Below the pieces are notes generated by a model. That model worked only from the letters and a program-made list of their open reading frames with translations. It was not told the origin of the DNA and did not search any database. Below, in pieces: positions 17,194 through 26,000 of a stretch of 64,000 bases of DNA. This DNA comes from Streptomyces flavofungini (lineage in GTDB: Bacteria; Actinomycetota; Actinomycetes; Streptomycetales; Streptomycetaceae). The translations under genes were made by a program, and so were the position numbers. Numbering within the stretch: the stretch's first letter is position 1; each line of letters starts with the position of its first letter. The DNA is taken from NCBI RefSeq assembly GCF_030388665.1, contig NZ_CP128846.1:1798001-1862000 (forward strand), read 5' to 3'.

Positions 17194-18102
17194 TTAGGCC
17201 CTGTCGATCCGGTGCCGCCCGGCGGCTCCCGCGCCTGCCGTCCCGCCCGCCTCCGGCGCCCCGGCGGGGGCGGGGATCAGGCCGTAGGTCTGCGCCCGCA
17301 GGACGGTGGTGACCCGGTCCCGGGTGCCGAGCTTCCGGTAGATGCTCTGGATGTGCTTCTGCACGGTGTGCACCGAGATGCCGAGGCGGCGGCCGATGAC
17401 CGCGGCGGTGAGGGCGTCGGCGAGCAGACCGAGGACGGTCAGTTCGCGCGGCGTGAGGTCACCGCCGGGCACGGGCTCGTCGGCGCCCTGTGGGGCGGTC
17501 CTGTCCTCGGCGGCGGATGCGGCGGCCCGCTCCTCCGACGCGGCCGCAGCGCGCCAGCGGCTGAGGAGTTCCGCCTGTTCGTCGACGCTCGCGAGCAGGG
17601 GCTGGATGCGGCGCGCGTACGCGAGGTGGGCGTCGGTGAAGTCCGCCCCGGAGCGGCAGATGAGGAAGCAGCGGCGCGGCCCCGAGGTCTCGGGCAGCGG
17701 AAGGACCAGGAGGTGGTCCGTGCCGAGGCGGTTCCGCAGCAGCCGTGCCGTCTCGCTGTCGTGCCACTCCCGTTCGCCGAGGATGTCCGCGGCGGTGCGC
17801 GGCGCCCGGTCGCCGGACGCGGCGTAGTGGTCCGCGAAGGGGCAGCTGAGGCGGATGCGCTCCCTGAGGTGATCGTCGAGACGGTGGCCGGCGGCTCCGT
17901 CCGCGGCCCAGGAACGGACCGGGCCCCCGCCGCCCGTCCGTTCCGCCCGGGTCAGGAACAGGAACTCACCGCCGCAGGCGTTCAATAACTCCGAGACCAC
18001 CGGCGGCCACAGCCGCCCGGGATCCGGTTCCCGCAGCGCCTCGATCGCCAGGTCGAGCATGCGCTGATAGTGACGCACGGATATAGCGGACATAACCAAC
18101 AC
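17194..18102 (-). CDS. LuxR-family transcriptional regulator with a TTA (bldA) codon
   Basis: A 302-residue regulator. The C-terminal region (about 218-280, LTPRELTVLGLLADALTAAVIGRRLGISVHTVQKHIQSIYRKLG) is a clear LuxR/FixJ HTH. The N-terminal 200 residues match no receiver or AAA domain I recognise and may bind a small molecule (GAF-like). GTG 18102 is selected because GGGGAG lies 5 bases upstream; ATG 18093 is an alternative. Codon 39 is TTA (on the + strand, TAA at 17986-17988), rare in Streptomyces and dependent on the bldA leucyl-tRNA, which ties translation to development. It is divergent from the TDO-NRPS transcript and is the best candidate for its pathway-specific regulator. Confidence 0.9.
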   Translation of the reverse strand: MLVMSAISVRHYQRMLDLAIEALREPDPGRLWPPVVSELLNACGGEFLFLTRAERTGGGGPVRSWAADGAAGHRLDDHLRERIRLSCPFADHYAASGDRAPRTAADILGEREWHDSETARLLRNRLGTDHLLVLPLPETSGPRRCFLICRSGADFTDAHLAYARRIQPLLASVDEQAELLSRWRAAAASEERAAASAAEDRTAPQGADEPVPGGDLTPRELTVLGLLADALTAAVIGRRLGISVHTVQKHIQSIYRKLGTRDRVTTVLRAQTYGLIPAPAGAPEAGGTAGAGAAGRHRIDRA

Positions 18103-18144
18103 AGCGTCTCCCCGTAATTTTTATTGCGCCCTTAACGCATTCCT

Positions 18145-18160
18145 TGCGTGTCGATACGCA
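18145..18160. promoter_or_regulatory. Inverted repeat upstream of the LuxR gene
   Basis: TGCGT-G-TCGA-T-ACGCA: 5-bp arms around a TCGA core, 42 bases upstream of the LuxR start, with an extra ACGCA half-site at 18135-18139. It is positioned for autoregulation of the LuxR gene. Weak evidence on its own. Confidence 0.3.
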
Positions 18161-18356
18161 CTTTTACCCATACCACTTGGCGCCTAAGGTGAGCGAGTCT
18201 GGAGCTGCCCCACTCGTGCTGGACACACGTATCCGGCCCGCCGAACGGGCCAACCATGGTGCAGCGAACGGGAAGAGCCACCCCCCACCAGCGAACTTCC
18301 CTGCCGGGTGGGGAGTTGTCGGACCGGGTCCGCAGCCTCGCGCAATTCACGGGCCG

Positions 18357-18378
18357 CCTGTCCTGTCGACAGGACAGG
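18357..18378. promoter_or_regulatory. Perfect 22-bp palindrome, probable operator for the NRPS transcript
   Basis: The arms CCTGTCCTGTC / GACAGGACAGG are perfect reverse complements with no spacer, lying about 140 bases before the TDO start. Each arm contains a CCTGTC and a second overlapping CTGTC half-site. The A-run that follows on the + strand is the wrong way round for a TDO-directed terminator. Length and symmetry suit a dimeric regulator such as the adjacent LuxR protein or a TetR-type factor. Confidence 0.55.
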
Positions 18379-18437
18379 AAAAAATTTCAGTCTATCGCCC
18401 AGAAATGCGCCTCACTAAGAAGCACGGCATCTGCCCA

Positions 18438-18449
18438 TGTCGTACGACA
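18438..18449. promoter_or_regulatory. 12-bp palindrome TGTCGTACGACA
   Basis: A perfect 12-bp dyad 69 bases before the TDO start, flanked by outer ATCTG (18430-18434) and CAGAT (18448-18452) arms. It could be a second regulator site or a leader hairpin. Confidence 0.35.
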
Positions 18450-18517
18450 GATGACATCGACCACCATTCGGGCACCAACATCCAATGGTGCGTCAAACGC
18501 CCCCGAGGGAGAGTCTC

Positions 18518-19903
18518 TTGCACCCCACGCCTGTCGCCTCCCACACCCCCACCCGCAACGAACGAGGCGTCATCGCCGAGCACTACTACGCCCTGCAGAG
18601 CCTGCGCGCCATCGAGGATGCCCGCGAGGAGGCGACCGCGGAGCCGGTCACCCCGCAGGCCCTGCTCGTGGGGCTCTACCAGTCAGCCGAGATCGCGCTG
18701 CACAACCTCACTGACCTTCTCGACCGCGCCGACGGCCATCTGGAAAGACTGGATGTCGACCGCTGCGTGACGGCTTTGCACTGGGTGCGCAGCTTCCACC
18801 GCGTCCTGGTCCGTCTCAGCGTCGCCGCCCTGCGCGTGAGCGGCGGCGTACCGGACACCGCGCCCCGCTGGGACGTCGAGGCGACCCCCGCGTTCGCCGA
18901 GTTCGCCCCGGCCCTGCGCCGCTTCGACCAACGGCTCACCTCGCTCGCCGGGCAGGGCCTCGTCGACGTGGAGGGCGTCATCGCCGAACGCGGCCTGGAG
19001 GACCGATGGTTCGGCGTCCTGCACTGCGTGCGCGTCGCCAACCACGACGCCCGAGTATGGAGTTCGAACCTGGCGAAGGCCGCGCACCCCGCGCCGGGCG
19101 TCGCCCCGGAGAAGCTGCTCGCCAGTGACCGGCTGCACCACGCCGTCCACGAGCACCACCTGTCCGGTGACACTTATTTCACCCAGTTCCGGGCACTTCA
19201 CCAGATCCCCGAACTTCTCGTACGGGAGATCAACGACCGTATCGAGGCGGCCATCCGCAGCGCCCGCGCCGGTGACATCGCGGCCGCCGTCGACGCCCTG
19301 GACGGCGCCGCCGAGCTGTTCGACCCGGTCGAGGTGTGCCTGCCTCCGATCGTCGACAACCTCAGCACCCACGACTACCACCAGATCCGCGAGAACCTCG
19401 GCCTGACGAGCGGCAGCCACTCGGTCAGCATGCGGTTCCACCTGTTCACGGACCTGTACGAGCAGTTCGGCGCGGAGCTCGCGCGGCTGCGCGCCGAAGG
19501 GGTCGCCGACCCGCTGCTCCCCCGGCTCGAACGACACGGCGTGGGGCTGCGGGTGTTCATCTTCGCCTGGCGCGACATGCATCTGCACCTGCCGCGCAAC
19601 AACCTCGGCGGCAGGGAGACCAAGTCGCTCACCGGCGCTCCGGACGCCATCCGCACGGTCCGCAAGATGCGGGACAACGCGGCGCAGAGCGACGCCCTGG
19701 AGCGGCACGACGTCGCGGCGCACGTCCCGTCCAGCTCGGTGGGACCGCTGACCGACTACCTCGACGGCCCCGACTCCTCCGACGGGATGCTGCTGGCCGC
19801 GACCGGCGCGTCCACGCAGGAGAACTTCCAGGACGTGCAGGAGCGGCGGGAGTTCTTCTCCCAGCCGTGCCCGTTCTCCAAGCCGCCGCGCCGGGTCGTC
19901 TGA
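18518..19903 (+). CDS. Tryptophan 2,3-dioxygenase superfamily haem protein (divergent, N-terminally extended)
   Basis: A protein of about 461 residues from TTG 18518, which has GGGAGAG just upstream; ATG 18485 is in frame but has no ribosome site. TDO hallmarks cluster in the second half: LHQIPEL (distal His, compare HQVYELW), [26 protein letters not shown] (compare the TDO TALDF...SGFQSLQYR segment with its substrate-carboxylate Arg), and [15 protein letters not shown] (proximal haem His, compare WRxRH). The Gly-rich GTGGS loop that binds the Trp amine in TDO is replaced by KSLTGA. The first 200 residues contain a helical unit resembling the TDO N-terminus again, with Gln where the distal His should be. 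It may oxidise Trp or another aromatic building block; the divergent relatives MarE and PrnB show the fold can do other chemistry. Probable operon with the NRPS, 113 bases downstream. Confidence 0.8.
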   Translation: MHPTPVASHTPTRNERGVIAEHYYALQSLRAIEDAREEATAEPVTPQALLVGLYQSAEIALHNLTDLLDRADGHLERLDVDRCVTALHWVRSFHRVLVRLSVAALRVSGGVPDTAPRWDVEATPAFAEFAPALRRFDQRLTSLAGQGLVDVEGVIAERGLEDRWFGVLHCVRVANHDARVWSSNLAKAAHPAPGVAPEKLLASDRLHHAVHEHHLSGDTYFTQFRALHQIPELLVREINDRIEAAIRSARAGDIAAAVDALDGAAELFDPVEVCLPPIVDNLSTHDYHQIRENLGLTSGSHSVSMRFHLFTDLYEQFGAELARLRAEGVADPLLPRLERHGVGLRVFIFAWRDMHLHLPRNNLGGRETKSLTGAPDAIRTVRKMRDNAAQSDALERHDVAAHVPSSSVGPLTDYLDGPDSSDGMLLAATGASTQENFQDVQERREFFSQPCPFSKPPRRVV

Positions 19904-20016
19904 CCGACCGGCACCGGAGATCAGCCGCCCGTACCCCGCCCCACCGGGGTGACGGGCGGCGCGGGACGTTCCCGACCCGCCCCCCCGACACGCACAGTTC
20001 GACCTCTGGAGCTTTC

Positions 20017-23000
20017 GTGACCCACCATCAGGAATCCTCCGCCGCCGACACCGCTGCCTCCGCCGAGCTCCGGGCGGGCGACCCCCGCTCGGCCGCCACG
20101 TTCCCCGCCCTGTTCCAGGAGCGGGTGGCCGCGACGCCGGACGCGCCCGCCGTGGAGTCGGGCGACCTCTCGTGGACGTACGGGGAGTTGAACGCCCGGG
20201 CGAACCGGATCGCGCACTGGCTCATCGGGCGGGGCGTCGGACCGGAGCGCCTGGTCGGGGTGTCCCTGCCACGCTCCGCCGAGCAGGTGGCCGTGCTCCT
20301 GGGAATCATGAAGGCCGGTGGCGCCTATCTGCCGATCGACTCGGACTATCCGGCCGAGCGCGTGCGGTACATGGCGGCGGACGCGGCTCCCGCGCTCGTC
20401 CTCACCACTCGGGCCACGGCCGTGGGCCTGACCGCGGACCTCTCGGCGGGGCAGGCGGACCTGTCGGCGGGCGGGGCGGGCGCGGACGCGGCGCGGCCGG
20501 GACCGGACGTCGTGGCGGTGGACGAGCCCGCCCTCGCGCGCGCGTGGGCGCAGCAGCCCGACGCCGACCCGGTCGACGCGGACCGCACCGCACCGCTCGA
20601 CCCGGCCAACGCCGCGTACGTCATCTACACCTCGGGGTCCACGGGCCGCCCCAAGGGCGTCACCGTCACCCACACCGGCCTGGCCGCCCTGCGCGCCGTC
20701 CACACCGCCCGGTTCGACCTCACGCCGGGTTCCCGCGTCCTGCAGTGCGCCTCGCCCAGTTTCGATGTGTCGGTCTGGGATCTGATCATGGGCCTCAGCA
20801 CCGGCGTCACCCTGGTCCTGCCGCCCCAACTACGCCTGGTGGGCGACGAGTTGGCCGCCACTCTCGCCCATCGACGGATCACCCACGTCACACTGCCGCC
20901 GTCCGTCGTCAACACGCTTCCCGCCGACGCGCCCCGGGCCCTCACGGAGCTGCGTGTCCTGTCCCTGGCCGGTGAGGCCTGCCCGCCCGACCTGATCGCC
21001 CGCTGGGCGCCCGGCCGCCTCGTCATGAACGCCTACGGCCCCACGGAGACCACCTGCGCGGCCACCGTGGCCCGCCTCCTGCCCGGCCCCCGCGTCCCCA
21101 TCGGCACCGCCGTCCCCGGCACCCGCCTGCACGTCCTCAACGACCGTCTCGCCCCGGTCCCCGCGGGCTCCCCGGGCGAGCTGTACGTGGCGGGCGCCGG
21201 CGTGGCCCGCGGCTATCTGGGCCGCCCCGGCACCACCGCCGACCGGTTCGTCGCCGACCCCTTCGGCGCGCCCGGCCACCGCATGTACCGCACCGGCGAC
21301 CTGGTCCGCCTGGCCGACGACGGCCAGCTCGAGTATCTCGGCCGGACCGACGACCAGGTCAAGATCCGTGGCCTGCGGATCGAGGTCGGCGAGATCGAGG
21401 CGACGCTCGCCTCGCACCCCCGCGTCACCCAGGCCGTCGTCATCGCCCACGAAGGGCCGGGCAGCGGCAAGCAGTTGGTCGGGTACGCGGTCCCGGCCGA
21501 CGCCGACGCCGCGGCGACCCGTGGCTCCCGCGCGGGGGGCGGCACCGGCTATCTGGATCTCAGCTCGGGGTTCGCGACGGGCGAACTGCGGACGTTCCTG
21601 GCCCGGCGTCTGCCGGATTTCATGGTGCCGGCGACGGTGATGGTGCTGGACCGGCTGCCGTTGACGACGAATGGCAAGGTCGACAAGAAGGCGTTGCCGG
21701 AGCCGGAGTTCAAGGGGAGTGCCTACCGTGCGCCGCGCACGGTGGAGGAGGAGGTCCTGGCGGGTGCGTTCGCCGCGGTGCTGGGGCTGGAGCGGGTCGG
21801 GATCGATGATGATTTCTTCGCGGTGGGCGGGGACAGCATCCAGTCGATCCAGGTGGTCTCGCGGGCGCGGGCGGAGGGGCTGGAGATCAGTGCGCGGGAG
21901 GTGTTCGAGTCCCGGACCGTGGCGCGGCTGGCGGAGGTGGCTGTGGCCAACCGGGTCTCGGGTGCGGTGAGTGTGCTGGAGGAGCTGGAGGGCGGGGGTG
22001 TCGGGTGGATGCCGTTGTTGCCGGTCGCGCGGCTTCTGCGTGGGTGGGGGCCGGGCTTTGACCGGTTCTTGCAGGCGATGGTGCTGGATCTGCCCGCGGG
22101 GATCGGGGCGGGGCAGCTGGCGGCGACGCTGGGTGCGGTGGTCGACCGGCATGATCTGCTGCGGGCGAGGCTGGTGGAGGACGGCGGGGGCGGGCTGGAG
22201 GTCGCCCCGGCCGGGTCCGTGGACGTGGCCGGGCTGGTCAGGCGGGTGGAGTGTGAGGGTGACTGGGCCGGTGCGGCCTGGCACGCCGTGCTGATGGCCG
22301 AGCTGGAGGCGGCGGCGGCTTCGCTGGATCCCAAGGCGGGGGTCATCGCGAAGTTCGTGTGGTTCGCCCCGGCCGGCAGTGACGTTCCGGGGCGGTTGCT
22401 GGTCGTGCTGCATCACCTGGTGGTGGACGGGGTGTCCTGGCGGATCCTGATGCCGGATCTGGCGGTGGCCTGGGAGCAGGTCCGTGCCGGGCGTGTTCCG
22501 CAGCTGGCGCCGGTGGCGACGTCGATGCGGCGCTGGGCGCACGCGTTGGCCGAGGAGGCCCTCAGCGAAAAGCGCACCGCCGAGCTGGAGTTGTGGCAGC
22601 AGGTCGTGGACGGCCCCGACCCGGTCCTGGGCGCGCGGCGTCTGGACCCGGCCGTGGACGTGATCGCCACGTTGACCGAGACGCGTGTCCAGCTGCCCGC
22701 TCCGGTCACCGAGGCGCTGCTGACGACCGTCCCGGCCGCGTTCCGCGGGGAGGTCAACGACGGTCTGCTGGCCGCTCTGGCGCTGGCGCTGGCGAAGTGG
22801 CGCCGCACCCGTGGCATCCACGAGTCGTCCTCGCTGATCCGTCTGGAGGGCCACGGCCGGGAGGAAGCGGCCGCGCCGGGCGCGGATCTGTCCGCGACGG
22901 TGGGCTGGTTCACCAGCGTCTTCCCCGTCCGTCTTGACCTGGCCGGCGCCGACCTGGACGAGGCCATCGGCGGCGGTCCGGCCGCCGCCCGGGTCCTGAA

Positions 23001-26000
23001 GGCGGTCAAGGAACAGCTGCGGGCGATCCCGGACAAGGGCATCGGCTACGGCCTGCTGCGCCACCTCAACCCGCGGACCGCCCCGGTGCTGGCCGCGCAC
23101 GGCCACGGCCAGGTCGGCTTCAACTACCTGGGCCGGTTCTCCGCCCACACCGACATGCCCGCCCACACCCAAGGCCTCGGCTTCACGCACGTTCCGGGCA
23201 TCACCGGACTCGACGCCCTGGACGCGGCCCAGGACGAGGCGATGCCCGCGCTCATGGAGGTCGACATCAACGCCTCCGTGACCGACACCGCCGAAGGCCC
23301 GCGGCTGGGTGCGCTGTTCACCGCCCCCTCCGGGATCCTCACCAGCGCCGAAGTGCGGGAACTCGCCGATCTGTGGTGCGCGGCCCTGGAGGGCCTGGCC
23401 CGGCACGCCGCCCAGGCCGACGCCGGCGGCCTGACCCCGTCCGACATCCCCCTCGTCAACGCCACCCAGAGCGACATCGAGGCCTGGGAGGAGCAGTTCC
23501 CCGGCCTGTCCGACGTCTGGCCGACCTCCCCCCTCCAGTCCGGCCTCCTCTTCCACTCGGCGATGGCGGCCGAGTCGGGCGCGTCGTTCGACGCGTACCA
23601 GGTGCAGTACGTCCTGCACCTGTCCGGCCCGGTCGACCCGGCGCGGATGCGCGCCGCCGGACAGGCCGTGCTCGACCGCCACCCCGCCCTGCGCACCGCC
23701 TTCGTCAACGGCACCGACGGCGGCGACCTCGTCCAACTCGTGGTGGACGGCGTCACGTTGCCCTGGCAGGAGGTCGATCTCGGCGACGGCACCGACCAGG
23801 CCTTCGAGGACTTCCTCGCCGAGGACCTGAGGCACCACTTCGACCCGCTCCGGCCGCCGATGCTGCGGCTCTCCCTCGTCAAGCGGGACGGGGATCGCGA
23901 CGGCGGACGGCACGGGGAGCGGGACGGCACCGCACGGCACGACCTGGTCCTCACGGCCCACCACGCGCTGTTCGACGGCTGGTCGCTCCCCCTGCTCGTC
24001 CAGGACCTGCTCAGGAGTTACGCCGACGACGGCGCCGCCCGGACGCGGCCGCCCGCGCGGACGTACCGCGACTACCTCGCCTGGCTCGCCCAGCAGGACC
24101 CCGAGGTCTCCGCCGAGGCCTGGCGCGCGGAGCTGGGCGGCATCGACGAGCCGACCCTGCTCGCCCCGGGGGTCCGCGCCGGAGCCGACAGCGCCGGGAT
24201 CGACCAGGTCTCCGTACCGCTGTCCGCGGCACAGGCCCGTGCGTTGGCGCGGCGGGCCGCCGAGGCGGGCGTCACCCTCAACACCGTGGTGCAGGGCGCC
24301 TGGGGCATCCTGCTCAGCCAGCTGACGAACCGTAAGGACGTGGTGCTCTCCGCCACGGTGGCGGGGCGGCCGCCCTCCGTGCCCGGCGTGGACTCGATCG
24401 TCGGCATGTTCCTCAACACCCTGCCCGTCCGCGTCCGTTGTGCCCCCGGTGACAGCCTCACCGATCTGTTCAGCGGCCTCCAGGACCGGCAGGCCGCCCT
24501 CCTGGACCACCACCACTACGGCCTCACCGAGATCCACGAGGCGACCGCTCTCAAGGCGCTGTTCGACACCATCATCGGGTTCGAGTCCTTTCCGATGGAC
24601 CGGGCGGGCATCGCCGAGGCGAGCGCGGCGGCGGGGATCACCGTCACCGGGATCCGCGCGTTCACCGCGAGCCACTACCCGGTGACCGTCTTCGTCTACC
24701 CGGACGGCCCGCACCCCCGGCTGGACGTGCAGTACCAGCGGAGCGTCTTCGACCGGGAGACGGCCGACGACATCGCCGCCCGGTTCGCCCGCGTCCTGCG
24801 GCAGTTCGCCGCCGACCCCGCCCTGCCGGTCGCCGCCGTGGACATTCTGGAGCCCGCCGAGCGCCGCCGGCTGCTGGAGCGCGCCCACGGCGCCGCCGAG
24901 CCGGTGACCGACCCCACGGTGCCGGGACTCGTGGCGCGGCAGACGGCCCGTACACCCGAAGCGGTGGCGGTGGCCTGCGGCGACGTGACGTACACGTACC
25001 GGGAACTGGACGCGCGCGCGAACCGGCTCGCGCGGGAGCTGATCGCCCGGGGCGCGGGCCCGGAGACGGTCGTGGGCCTCGCCCTGCCGCGCTCCGCGGA
25101 CCTCGCCGTCGGCATGCTCGGCATCCTCAAGTCCGGCGCCGGATACCTGCCGATCGACCCCGAGTACCCGAGCCACCGGCTGGACTTCGTGCTGGCGCAG
25201 GCGCGGCCGCTCCTCGTCCTGACCGACACCGGCACCTCCGGGAGGCTGCCCGCCTCCGACGTCCCGCACCTGTGCCTCGACGAGCCGACGCTCGACGGCG
25301 TGCCGGGCGGACCCGTCACCGACGCCGACCGGACCTCGCCGCTCGCGCCCGACCACATGGCGTACGTGATGTACACGTCGGGCTCCACGGGCACCCCCAA
25401 GGGCGTCGTCATCACGCACGCCAACGTCGTCAACGGCGTGACGCAGCTGGCCGCGCGGGTGGGCGGCGGCGCGGGGGTGCGGATGCTCGCGGGCACGTCC
25501 GTGAACTTCGACGTGTCGGTGTTCGAGACGTTCACGACGCTGGCCACCGGCGGCACCGTGGAGGTCGTCAGGGACGCGTTGGCGCTGGTCGAGCCGGGTG
25601 CCCCGGCGGTGAGCACGGTCAGTACCGTACCTTCGGTGTTCGCCGAGCTCGGCGACCGGATCGCCGAGGGGGCATCGGGCGGGGACGCCCCCGGCGGGCC
25701 CGGCGCGGGCTCCGCCGCCCCTCACCCGGGGCCGGACACACTGGTGTTCGCCGGTGAGGCGCTGCCCGCGTCCCTGGTGCGCAGGGTCCGCGAGGCCATG
25801 CCCGGTGTGACGGTCGTGAACGCCTATGGCCAGAGTGAGACCTTCTACGCGACCACCTTCGTGCTGGCCCCGGACGCGCAGTGGCAGGGCGTGGGCAGCA
25901 CCCCGATCGGCACACCGCTCGGGAACATGCGCGCCTACGTCCTCGGGCCGGCCCTCACGCCCGTTCCGCCGGGTGCGGTGGGCGAGCTGTACGTGGCGGG

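Larger units (their letters stand above)
18103..18517. promoter_or_regulatory. Divergent regulatory region between LuxR and TDO-NRPS genes
   Basis: A 415-base gene-free stretch, markedly more AT-rich near 18110-18180 and 18379-18430 than its surroundings, as expected for divergent promoters. It contains the three dyad elements listed separately. Short open frames here have atypical composition and no ribosome sites, so I do not call them genes. I cannot place -10/-35 boxes with confidence. Confidence 0.6.

Noticed and set aside
19336..20016. Possible upstream extension of the NRPS start
   Set aside because: It would overlap the TDO-like gene by over 500 bases in another frame and encodes Arg-rich shadow sequence. 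GTG 20017 has a ribosome site and leads straight into A1.
22390..22460. Reading E1 as a condensation or heterocyclisation domain
   Set aside because: [19 protein letters not shown] and VGFNYLGRF are epimerisation-specific, and the preceding T domain has the GGDS form.
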